From NCBI GenBank assembly GCA_002382645.1, contig DFYP01000152.1, positions 1-5,815 of the forward strand: a stretch of DNA of 5,815 nucleotides. Reading direction: 5' to 3'. Each line of letters starts with the position of its first letter. The first letter of the stretch is position 1. Both the position numbers and the translations under genes were made by a program. This stretch comes from Desulfovibrio sp. UBA4079. GTDB lineage: Bacteria; Desulfobacterota; Desulfovibrionia; Desulfovibrionales; Desulfovibrionaceae. The notes beneath the pieces were generated by a model. It had not been told where the DNA came from. It was given only the letters and a program-made list of their open reading frames with translations, and made no database searches. This document shows, in pieces, positions 1 through 5,815 of the stretch.

Positions 1-1404
1 TTTGACCGGTTTGCCGATCCGGCGACGCCCGCAATGGCGGGCGCCATATTTATTCTTGCCGTGCTGGGCTTCGGCGCCAAGGCAGGATTTCTGCCGATGC
101 ACGTCTGGCTGCCCCAGGCGCACCCGGCCGCGCCCTCCCACGTATCCGCAGTCATGAGCGGCGTCATGATCAAAACCGGGATCTACGGTCTGCTTCGCGT
201 ACTGACCTTTATCGGGCCTCCGCCGCCATGGTGGGGCTGGACCCTGGTGGCCGTCGGCGCCGTTTCCGGAATCGCCGGCGTACTGTTCGCCCTGGCCCAG
301 CACGACCTGAAACAGCTGCTGGCCTACCACAGCGTCGAAAACATCGGCATCATCTGTCTGGGCATCGGAATGGGCCTGCTCGGGCTGAGCGCTGAAAATT
401 ACGCAATGGCAACCCTTGGTTTTGCCGGCGGCCTTCTGCACGTCTGGAATCATGCGCTGTTCAAAAGTCTGTTGTTTTTTGGCGCCGGAGCGGTGGCGCA
501 TGCCACGGGCACCCGCAATATTGAACAGCACGGGGGATTGCTCAAACGCATGCCGACAACCGGCTTCTGCTTTTTTATCGGATCTGCCGCCATCTGCGCC
601 CTGCCGCCGCTCAACGGGTTCGTCAGTGAATTTCTGATTTATCTGTCCGCACTGTTTGCCGTGACCCAGACCGGTGCGGCAACCGCCGGGCTGGTGGTCA
701 TCGGCGCTTTGTCCCTGATCGGCGGTCTGGCCGCAGCCTGTTTTGCAAAGGCTTTCAGCGCGGTATTTCTGGGCGAACCCCGCAGCGATCAAGCGGCTTT
801 GGCCCATGAATCCGCTCTGTCCATGCGTCTGGCCCAGATCCTTCCGACAGCGATGTGCGCAGCGATCGGCCTCCTGGGGCCTTTTGCGGTTCAGGCCGCG
901 CTTCCCGCGGTCAAGGCGCTGATGCCATCCGCGGCTCAGGCCGGTGTTGAACTCGCCCGGAGCCGGGCCGTGCATCTTCTGTGGCATATCAGCCAGGCAG
1001 CGGTTCTGCTGGCGGCACTTGCAGCCGTACTGCATATGATTCGCTCCCGCCTTCTGGCCAAACATCCGGTCGCCGAATCCGTAACCTGGGACTGCGGATA
1101 TGCCGCCCCGAATCCCCGGATGCAGTACAGCGCCTCATCCTTTGCCAAACCCCTGACGCGGATGTTCCGGTGGCTGCTTCGGCCTCAGACCCATCTGTAC
1201 AAACCCGTCGGCCTGTTTCCCGTTCACGCGGGCCTTGAAACCCATACCGAAGATGTGTTCATGCGCTACGGATACGGCCCGCTTTTCAATGCCTTTGCCT
1301 GGATGGCGGGTCATCTGCGCTGGCTCCAGCAGGGCCGCAACCAGCTCTATGTCTTGTACATAGCAATAACGCTTATCGGATTGCTCGTGTGGAAGCTTGG
1401 ATGA
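1..1404 (+). CDS. hyfB: HyfB/HycC-like antiporter-type membrane subunit of a group 4 hydrogenase-like complex (5' partial)
   Basis: Integral membrane, proton-translocating-type subunit homologous to NuoL/M and Mrp antiporters. The frame is open from base 1, so the ATG at 34 is internal; 467 residues are visible, against about 670 in E. coli HyfB, so roughly 200 N-terminal residues lie upstream. Seen in order: GFGAKAG followed by PMHVWLPQAHPAAPSH (Lys codon at 79, the conserved TM7-type lysine), MIKTGIYG (Lys at 172), HDLKQLLAYHSVENIGI (from 301), HVWNHALFKSLLFF (from 439; Lys at 463, the TM12-type lysine), LPPLNGFVSEF (from 601), and a tail with TWDCGY and RMQYSASSF (1084-1143) that is typical of HyfB/HycC rather than NuoL. 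It would sit in the membrane arm and couple redox chemistry to H+ or Na+ movement. Many codons end in A/T (for example 7 of the 20 from position 34), unlike the genes after position 2010. In Ehr nomenclature it would correspond to ehrA. Family assignment is firm; whether the complex is a true hydrogenase is discussed under the large subunit. Confidence 0.93.
   Translation, partial: FDRFADPATPAMAGAIFILAVLGFGAKAGFLPMHVWLPQAHPAAPSHVSAVMSGVMIKTGIYGLLRVLTFIGPPPPWWGWTLVAVGAVSGIAGVLFALAQHDLKQLLAYHSVENIGIICLGIGMGLLGLSAENYAMATLGFAGGLLHVWNHALFKSLLFFGAGAVAHATGTRNIEQHGGLLKRMPTTGFCFFIGSAAICALPPLNGFVSEFLIYLSALFAVTQTGAATAGLVVIGALSLIGGLAAACFAKAFSAVFLGEPRSDQAALAHESALSMRLAQILPTAMCAAIGLLGPFAVQAALPAVKALMPSAAQAGVELARSRAVHLLWHISQAAVLLAALAAVLHMIRSRLLAKHPVAESVTWDCGYAAPNPRMQYSASSFAKPLTRMFRWLLRPQTHLYKPVGLFPVHAGLETHTEDVFMRYGYGPLFNAFAWMAGHLRWLQQGRNQLYVLYIAITLIGLLVWKLG
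1399..1401 (+). promoter_or_regulatory. Weak ribosome binding site for hyfC
   Basis: GGA lies 7 nt before the ATG at 1409, just before and overlapping the hyfB stop region. This favours ATG 1409 over the in-frame TTG at 1397, which has only GGAAG (1391-1395) ending one base before it, too close to serve. The match to Shine-Dalgarno is short, so translational coupling to hyfB is likely. Confidence 0.4.
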
Positions 1405-1408
1405 TCTT

Positions 1409-2326
1409 ATGGCAAATTTTATTCCTGCAATTCATGTGATTCTGGCTGTCGTACTTTCCCCGCTTCTGCTCGGCGTGATCAACCGAACCAAGGCGATCTT
1501 TGCCGGACGTCGAGGTCAACCCCTGTTGCAGCCCTATTTTGACCTGATCAAGCTGATGAATAAGGCGGCTGTGTACAGCCGGACCACCACCTGGGTCTTT
1601 CGGGCCGGGCCGGTCATCGGCCTGGCATCGGCGCTCGCCTGCCTGCCGATCGTCCCCCTGGGCGGTGTCAAGGCCCTGAGCGGCTTTGAGGGCGATCTGG
1701 TGCTGTTTGCCTATCTCTTCGGGCTGATGCGTTTTATTACCGTGCTGGCCGCCATGGACACCGGTTCCGCTTTCGAAGGCATGGGCGCCAGCCGAGAGGT
1801 TCAGCTTTCGGCCCTGGCGGAGCCCGCTCTTCTGGTGGGACTGGGCGCCATGGCCCTGAAGACCGGCAGCCTTTCGCTCACCGGGATTTATGGAAAAATT
1901 TCGACCCATATGATCGCCGCCCCGGACGGGCCGGTCGGTTTTCTGGTCGGCATGGCCCTGTTGATCGTCTTCCTGACGGAAAACGCCCGGATTCCGGTAG
2001 ACGATCCAAACACGCACCTGGAACTGACCATGATCCACGAGGTCATGGTCCTGGACCACAGCGGCCCGGACCTGGCCTTCATTCTCTACGGCGCGAGCCT
2101 CAAGCTCTGGATCTTCGCGGCGCTGCTCGTGAACGCCGTGGCCCCCTGGGGCATGTCCAGCGACTGGCTGGACGGGACCGCGGCCCTGTTCTGCATGTTC
2201 CTGGTGGCCGCGGCCGTGGGGATCATGGAATCGATCATGGCCCGCTACCGGCTGCCCCAGGTGCCCAAGGCCCTGACCGTGGCCGGGGCCCTGGCCCTGC
2301 TGGCCCTGGTGCTGACCTGGAGATAG
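1409..2326 (+). CDS. hyfC: HyfC/HycD-like (NuoH-type) membrane anchor subunit
   Basis: Multi-spanning subunit that anchors the hydrophilic large/small subunit module to the membrane arm, equivalent to NuoH/ND1. 305 residues from ATG 1409, close to E. coli HyfC (about 315); a TTG at 1397 would add four residues and overlap hyfB by 8 nt, but has no usable ribosome binding site. Signatures: AGRRGQPLLQPYFDLIKLM (residues about 28-46), MDTGSAFEGMGASRE (Glu123), and PVDDPNTHLELTMIHEV (about 196-212; Glu205, Glu211) followed by LDHSGPDLA. The acidic residues are those thought to line the proton/quinone route in NuoH relatives. It begins 4 nt after hyfB and ends 2 nt before hyfE. Oddity: codon usage switches abruptly inside this gene. 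In the 103 codons before position 2015, 28 end in A/T; in the 103 codons from 2015 to the stop, only 4 do (hand count). The frame is intact across the switch. It would be ehrB in Ehr nomenclature. Confidence 0.93.
   Translation: MANFIPAIHVILAVVLSPLLLGVINRTKAIFAGRRGQPLLQPYFDLIKLMNKAAVYSRTTTWVFRAGPVIGLASALACLPIVPLGGVKALSGFEGDLVLFAYLFGLMRFITVLAAMDTGSAFEGMGASREVQLSALAEPALLVGLGAMALKTGSLSLTGIYGKISTHMIAAPDGPVGFLVGMALLIVFLTENARIPVDDPNTHLELTMIHEVMVLDHSGPDLAFILYGASLKLWIFAALLVNAVAPWGMSSDWLDGTAALFCMFLVAAAVGIMESIMARYRLPQVPKALTVAGALALLALVLTWR
2009..2080. other. Abrupt codon-usage/composition boundary inside hyfC
   Basis: Up to the CCA codon at 2006, A/T-ending codons are common (ATT 1991, GTA 1997, GAT 2003, CCA 2006). 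After it, only GAA (2021) and ATT (2081) occur in the next several dozen codons, and the following genes stay almost wholly G/C-ending to the end of the window. The boundary therefore lies between about 2009 and 2080. This interval encodes the family's most conserved segment (NTHLELTMIHEV through HSGPDLA). A breakpoint in highly conserved DNA fits homologous recombination or an assembly join between two related operons; the sequence alone cannot separate these. Confidence 0.7.
2319..2322 (+). promoter_or_regulatory. Ribosome binding site for hyfE
   Basis: GGAG lies 6 nt upstream of ATG 2329 and is embedded in the last codons of hyfC; the hyfC stop lies between the two, so the genes are probably translationally coupled. 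Confidence 0.55.
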
Positions 2327-2328
2327 GA

Positions 2329-2967
2329 ATGCGGGAACTGCTCGACCCCATGGCCGCCTCGGTCATCCTGGCCAACCTCCTGCTCCTGGCCTGCAGCCGC
2401 CTCCAGGTGGGCGTGACCCTGGCCGCCATCCAGGGCATCCTCCTGAGCCTGGCGCCCCTGGCCCTGCCCCAGGCCGAGCCGAATCTCTACCTGGCCGCGT
2501 TCTGCGCCACGGCGCTCTGCGTCAAGGGCCTGATCTTCCCCTGGATGCTCAGCCGCACCCTGCAGCGGGTCAAGGCCCGGCGCGAGATGGAGCCGCTGCT
2601 CGGCTACAACCTCTCGGTGCTGGCGGGCATCGCCGGGCTGGTCCTGGCGGTCTGGCTGCGCGGCCAGCTGGGCCTGGCCGACGCCCTGGCCCTGCCGGCC
2701 ACCGCGGCGTTCATGACCGGGATCACCGGCTTCCTGCTCGTCATCATCCGGCGCAAGGCCATCACCCAGGTCATCGGCTACCTGGTGGCCGAGAACGGCA
2801 TCTTCCTGTTCGGCACCCTGGTCTCGTCCCACGCCGAACTCTGGGTGGAGCTGTCCATGCTCCTGGACCTGTTCGTGGCCATCTTCGTCATGGGCATCGC
2901 CATCCACAACATCGGGCAGGAATTCGCCTCGATCAACACCGACCGCATCGAGTCGCTGAAGGACTGA
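2329..2967 (+). CDS. hyfE: HyfE-like (NuoK-related) membrane subunit
   Basis: Small integral membrane subunit; 212 residues against about 216 in E. coli HyfE. The sequence is mostly hydrophobic, with a first helix pair at about residues 10-50 (VILANLLLLAC, then LAAIQGILLSLAPL), a charged cytoplasmic-type loop TLQRVKARREMEP (about 77-89) after KGLIFPW, then further helices. The second half carries the HyfE signature QVIGYLVAENGIFLFG (Glu155), WVELSMLLDLFVAIFVMGI (Glu174, Asp180) and a hydrophilic C-terminus NTDRIESLKD. The Glu within the membrane in AENG matches the conserved glutamate of NuoK, part of the central charged axis of complex I. The gene follows hyfC directly with a 2-nt gap and precedes hyfF by 2 nt. 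No hyfD lies between hyfC and hyfE, unlike E. coli hyf. Codons are almost all G/C-ending (39 of the first 40). ehrC in Ehr nomenclature. Confidence 0.92.
   Translation: MRELLDPMAASVILANLLLLACSRLQVGVTLAAIQGILLSLAPLALPQAEPNLYLAAFCATALCVKGLIFPWMLSRTLQRVKARREMEPLLGYNLSVLAGIAGLVLAVWLRGQLGLADALALPATAAFMTGITGFLLVIIRRKAITQVIGYLVAENGIFLFGTLVSSHAELWVELSMLLDLFVAIFVMGIAIHNIGQEFASINTDRIESLKD
2959..2963 (+). promoter_or_regulatory. Ribosome binding site supporting the GTG start of hyfF
   Basis: AAGGA lies 6 nt upstream of the GTG at 2970, inside the end of hyfE. It supports GTG 2970 as the start; a second GTG follows immediately (2973), with spacing 9, so the first is the better choice. Confidence 0.6.
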
Positions 2968-2969
2968 AC

Positions 2970-4436
2970 GTGGTGCTGACCGCTCTGGTGCTCATCCCCC
3001 TGGCCGCCTCTGCGGCGGCCTTCCTGCTCCGGGCCAACGGGCTGCGGCGGGGCCTGCTCCTGGCCGCCTCCCTGGCCCACGCGGCGCTCACCGCGGCCAG
3101 CTGGATCACGCCGCCGGCCCCGGCCTTCCATGGCAACCTGGCCCTGGACCCCCTGGGCCAGCTGTTCCTGACCCTCATCAGCCTGGTCTTCCTGGCCGCC
3201 GCGCTCTACGGCGTGAACTACCTGGGCGGCGAAGAGGCCGGACCCCGGCAGGACTTCCAGGGCCAGGGCCTGTTCCTGAACGCCCCCGAGGCCCGCTTCA
3301 CGGCCTGCCTGCTCCTGTTCCTGGCCTCCATGACGCTCACCGTGCTGGCCCAGAACCTGGCCCTGGTCTGGGTCGGCGTGGAGGCCACCACCCTGGCCAG
3401 CGCCCCGCTCATCTACTTCCACCGCCACAGCCGCTCCCTGGAGGCGGCCTGGAAGTACCTCATGGTCTGCTCCGTGGGCATCGCCCTGGCCCTCATCGGC
3501 AACATCCTGCTCTCGGCGGCCCAGCCCGGCGGCGCTTCCAGCATGCTCCTCTCCGAGCTCATCCGCAGCGCCCCGGCCATGCGCCAGCCCTGGCTCAAGG
3601 CGGCCTTCGTCTTCACCCTGGTGGGCTACGGCACCAAGATGGGCCTGGCGCCCATGCACACCTGGCTGCCCGACGCCCACTCCGAGGCCCCCTCCATGGG
3701 CTCGGCCCTGTTCTCCGGCATCCTGCTCAACTGCGCCTTCCTGGGCATCCTGCGGGTCTATCAGGTGGCCCTGTCCGCCGGGCTGGCCTCCTTCTGCCAG
3801 GAGCTGTTCCTGGCCTTCGGCCTGTTCTCCATGGGCCTGGCCGCGGTGTTCATCGTGGGCCAGGGCGACTACAAGCGCATGCTGGCCTACTCCAGCGTGG
3901 AGCACATGGGCCTGCTGGTCCTGGGCCTGGGCCTGGGCGGCGGCGCGGTCTTCGGCTCCATGCTCCACGCCGTGAACCACTCCCTGGCCAAGTCCATGCT
4001 CTTCCTGCTCTCGGGCAACATCCTGGCCGTGTACCACTCCAAGTCCACCTACGACGTGCGCGGCGTGACCCGCGCCCTGCCCGCCACGGGCTGGCTCTGG
4101 CTCCTCGGGTTCCTGGCCATCACCGGGACTCCGCCCTTCGGCGCGTTCGTGAGCGAGTTCACCATCCTGCGCCAGGCCTTTGCCGCCGGGCGCTTCGGCG
4201 TGGCCGCCACGGCCCTGGTCTTCCTGGCCCTGATCTTCATCGGCATGTCCGTGTCCGTGCTGCGCATGGCCCAGGGCACCGTGCCCCCGGACGCCCAGCG
4301 CCGCCTGCGGCCCGAACCCGCGCTGTCCCTGATCTCGCCCCTGGTCCTGGGCCTGGCGGCCCTGGCCCTGGGCCTGGTCATCCCCGAAACCCTGCGGCAG
4401 CTCCTGCAGCAGGCCACCGCGGCGCTGGGGAGCTAG
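2970..4436 (+). CDS. hyfF: HyfF-like (NuoN/NuoL-type) antiporter membrane subunit
   Basis: Second antiporter-type subunit of the complex, 488 residues against about 526 in E. coli HyfF, with GTG start and a good ribosome binding site. Seen in order: LVWVGVEATTLAS (Glu138, matching the TM5 glutamate of NuoL/M/N), VGYGTKMGLAPMHTWLPDAH (Lys223, TM7-type), GDYKRMLAYSSVEHMGLL (Lys302), HAVNHSLAKSMLFLLSG (His333, Lys341), and TGTPPFGAFVSEFTIL in a late helix. Thus the ion-path residues expected of a working antiporter-like subunit are present, and proton (or sodium) translocation is the inferred role. The GTPPFGAFVSEF wording and the SVEHMG motif place it with HyfF rather than NuoN. It ends 3 nt before the large-subunit gene. 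Third positions are overwhelmingly G/C, which also creates a long spurious open frame on the opposite strand. ehrD in Ehr nomenclature. Family is firm; the ion moved is not determinable here. Confidence 0.93.
   Translation: MVLTALVLIPLAASAAAFLLRANGLRRGLLLAASLAHAALTAASWITPPAPAFHGNLALDPLGQLFLTLISLVFLAAALYGVNYLGGEEAGPRQDFQGQGLFLNAPEARFTACLLLFLASMTLTVLAQNLALVWVGVEATTLASAPLIYFHRHSRSLEAAWKYLMVCSVGIALALIGNILLSAAQPGGASSMLLSELIRSAPAMRQPWLKAAFVFTLVGYGTKMGLAPMHTWLPDAHSEAPSMGSALFSGILLNCAFLGILRVYQVALSAGLASFCQELFLAFGLFSMGLAAVFIVGQGDYKRMLAYSSVEHMGLLVLGLGLGGGAVFGSMLHAVNHSLAKSMLFLLSGNILAVYHSKSTYDVRGVTRALPATGWLWLLGFLAITGTPPFGAFVSEFTILRQAFAAGRFGVAATALVFLALIFIGMSVSVLRMAQGTVPPDAQRRLRPEPALSLISPLVLGLAALALGLVIPETLRQLLQQATAALGS
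4427..4432 (+). promoter_or_regulatory. Ribosome binding site for the large subunit gene
   Basis: GGGGAG lies 7 nt upstream of ATG 4440 and overlaps the last codons of hyfF, supporting that start and translational coupling. Confidence 0.55.
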
Positions 4437-4439
4437 GCC

Positions 4440-5815
4440 ATGAACCGCCTGCACCTGGAACTGGCCCCGGGCTCGGCCGCGCCCCTGGCCTCCATCCCGG
4501 CCCTGGAGCCGGACACCTTCGCCCTCTGGCTGGCCCACGAGGCCGAGGCCGGCGGCCGCCTGGCGGCCCTGTTCGGCCACGTCCTGGCCTCCGGAACCCT
4601 GCGGCTTTATGCCGTGAGCGCCGAGGACAGCCGGAGCGTCCTGCGCGCCTCCAGCGCGGACGTGCGGGAGGGGTCCTTCCCCTCGGTGACGCCCGCCTGC
4701 CCCCAGGCCCATCTCTTCGAGCGCGAGATCGCCGAGCAGTTCGGGGTCATGCCCCAGGGCCACCCCTGGCTCAAGCCCGTGCGCTTTGCCCCGCCCCTGC
4801 TCGACTTCCGCAAGGGCCCGGCCTTCACCCAGGCCGCGCCCCGGGTGGGCGAGACCGAGTACTTCCGGGTGGAGGGCGAGGCCGTGCACGAGGTGGCCGT
4901 GGGCCCGGTGCACGCCGGGGTCATCGAGCCGGGCCACTTCCGCTTCCAGTGCCAGGGCGAGATCGTGCTGCACCTGGAAATCTCCCTGGGCTACCAGCAC
5001 CGGGGCGTGGAGGCCGCGCTCCAGGCCGGGCCCGACGCCCGCGGCCTGCACCTGGCCGAGACCCTGGCCGGGGACACCACCATCGGCCACGCCTGGGCCT
5101 ATTGCGCGGTCCTGGAGGGCCTGGCCGGAATCCATCCCCCGCTGCGCGCCGCCCTGCTGCGGGGCATCCTCCTGGAGCTGGAGCGCCTGGCCAACCACAC
5201 CGGCGACCTGGGGGCCCTGGCCGGGGATGTGGGCTTCCTGCCGACCTTCTCGTTCTGCGGCCGGCTGCGCGGGGACTGGCTGAACCTCTCGGCGCTGTTT
5301 TGCGGCAGCCGCTTCGGCCGGGGCATGCTCACCCCGGGCGGGGTCCGCTTCGAGGCCGACGCGGCCCTCATCGCCGAGGCCCGGCAGCGCCTGGAGGCCA
5401 CCTTCAAGGACACCCGCGGGGCCGCGGAACTGCTCCTGGCCGCGCCCTCGGTGCTGGCCCGCTTCGAGGGCACCGGCACGGTGAGCGTCCAGGCCGCCCG
5501 CGACCTCGGCCTGGTGGGCCCTGCGGCCCGGGCCTGCGGCCTGACCCGGGACAGCCGCGCACGCTTCCCGCAGAGCCCCTACGATGCGCTGCCCATACCC
5601 CTGGCCCTGCACGACGACGGCGACGTGTACGCCCGCGCCCGGGTGCGCTGGCTGGAGATCCAGCACTCCGTGGCCTTCATCCGCCAGGCCCTGGACCTCC
5701 TCGAGACCCAGAACGGACCCATCCTGGCCGAACCTCTCCGGGCCGGGCCCCTGCCCGGGCTGGCCCCGGACTCCCTCTGCGTTTCCCTGGCCGAAGGCTG
5801 GCGCGGCGAGATCTG
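4440..5815 (+). CDS. HyfG/HycE-like large subunit lacking the N-terminal Ni-binding cysteines; Ehr-type EhrL candidate (3' partial)
   Basis: Hydrophilic large subunit, fused NuoC-like plus NuoD/[NiFe]-large-subunit-like; 458 residues visible and still open at the window end, with perhaps 80-90 missing compared with E. coli HycE (569). Residues 1 to about 140 form the NuoC-like domain, with HLFEREIAEQFGV (91-103) then GHP. The catalytic-type domain starts with GPVHAGVIEPGHFRF (155-169) and GYQHRGVE (184-191), both as in group 4 hydrogenases. Where HycE has RVCGICG, this protein has TLAGDTT (208-214): both cysteines are absent, while the flanks align without gaps and H217, Y221, E226 and ILLELERL (243-250) remain. 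RACGLTRDSR (364-373) matches the RASG..RD.R motif. The C-terminal CxxC would lie beyond the window. Without the first CxxC it cannot bind Ni in the usual way, so H2 production is unlikely. Gene order and Ni-ligand loss fit Ehr complexes; a quinone- or other carrier-reactive site is inferred. A degenerate hydrogenase is the alternative, but the intact frame argues against decay. Confidence 0.9.
   Translation, partial: MNRLHLELAPGSAAPLASIPALEPDTFALWLAHEAEAGGRLAALFGHVLASGTLRLYAVSAEDSRSVLRASSADVREGSFPSVTPACPQAHLFEREIAEQFGVMPQGHPWLKPVRFAPPLLDFRKGPAFTQAAPRVGETEYFRVEGEAVHEVAVGPVHAGVIEPGHFRFQCQGEIVLHLEISLGYQHRGVEAALQAGPDARGLHLAETLAGDTTIGHAWAYCAVLEGLAGIHPPLRAALLRGILLELERLANHTGDLGALAGDVGFLPTFSFCGRLRGDWLNLSALFCGSRFGRGMLTPGGVRFEADAALIAEARQRLEATFKDTRGAAELLLAAPSVLARFEGTGTVSVQAARDLGLVGPAARACGLTRDSRARFPQSPYDALPIPLALHDDGDVYARARVRWLEIQHSVAFIRQALDLLETQNGPILAEPLRAGPLPGLAPDSLCVSLAEGWRGEI

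Noticed and set aside
1397..1408. TTG at 1397 as the start of hyfC.
   Set aside because: It would add only M-D-D-L before the ATG at 1409, has no ribosome binding site at workable spacing, and the ATG has GGA 7 nt upstream.
1373..2059. A 228-codon minus-strand open frame over hyfC.
   Set aside because: Antisense to a confidently identified gene, hydrophilic low-complexity translation with no family signature; a shadow frame.
1990..2090. A possible insertion or frameshift scar at the composition boundary in hyfC.
   Set aside because: The protein aligns continuously with HyfC/NuoH motifs across it and the frame is unbroken; no target-site duplication or inverted repeat is seen.
3921..3938. 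Three tandem CTGGGC units.
   Set aside because: They encode Leu-Gly repeats in a membrane helix of HyfF and follow from the codon bias; too short to call a repeat element.
4786..5283. A 165-codon + strand open frame rich in Arg, Pro and Ser.
   Set aside because: It overlaps the large-subunit gene in another frame; the translation has no domain, while the frame from 4440 carries clear NuoC/NuoD motifs throughout.
2778..5666. A 962-codon open frame on the minus strand.
   Set aside because: It lies antisense to hyfE, hyfF and the large-subunit gene and has an improbable composition dominated by Gly, Gln, Ala, His and Glu with no recognisable domain. Almost exclusive G/C third positions on the + strand remove antisense stop codons, which explains the open frame.

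Overview
The window is one uninterrupted stretch of a + strand operon for a membrane-bound, hydrogenase-4-like (Hyf/Hyc, group 4 [NiFe]-hydrogenase / complex I related) complex. Five genes are packed with 2-4 nt between them: hyfB-like (5' end outside the window), hyfC-like, hyfE-like, hyfF-like and a hyfG/hycE-like large subunit (3' end outside the window). There is no intergenic stretch large enough for a promoter or terminator, and I see no RNA gene, mobile element or CRISPR array.

Layout: 1-1404 is a NuoL/M-type antiporter-like subunit with the HyfB/HycC C-terminal tail. 1409-2326 is a NuoH-like membrane anchor. 2329-2967 is a HyfE-type NuoK-like subunit. 2970-4436 (GTG start) is a second, NuoN/HyfF-type antiporter-like subunit. 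4440-5815 is a fused NuoC-NuoD-type large subunit. The E. coli hyf operon has hyfD between hyfC and hyfE; here it is absent. The membrane arm looks competent for ion translocation, with the key Lys/Glu residues kept in all four membrane subunits.

Two things stand out. First, the large subunit is hydrogenase-like throughout, but the N-terminal Ni-binding CxxC is replaced by A-G-D-T (residues 210-213) in an alignment that needs no gap. A complex with this gene order and no Ni ligands fits the 'energy-converting hydrogenase related' (Ehr) family, considered intermediate between group 4 hydrogenases and respiratory complex I. Its electron donor and acceptor are poorly known. Second, codon usage changes abruptly inside hyfC, within about 2009-2080. 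Upstream, about 27% of codons end in A/T; downstream, about 4% do. The step lies on the most conserved protein segment of the family, and the reading frame is kept. This suggests either homologous recombination between two lineages or a chimeric metagenome assembly.

Organism: a bacterium, GC-rich, plausibly an anaerobe. Ehr-type operons are known from Geobacter and relatives, and the style of both halves would suit Desulfobacterota, but this is a weak inference. If the contig is chimeric, the two parts come from two different organisms.
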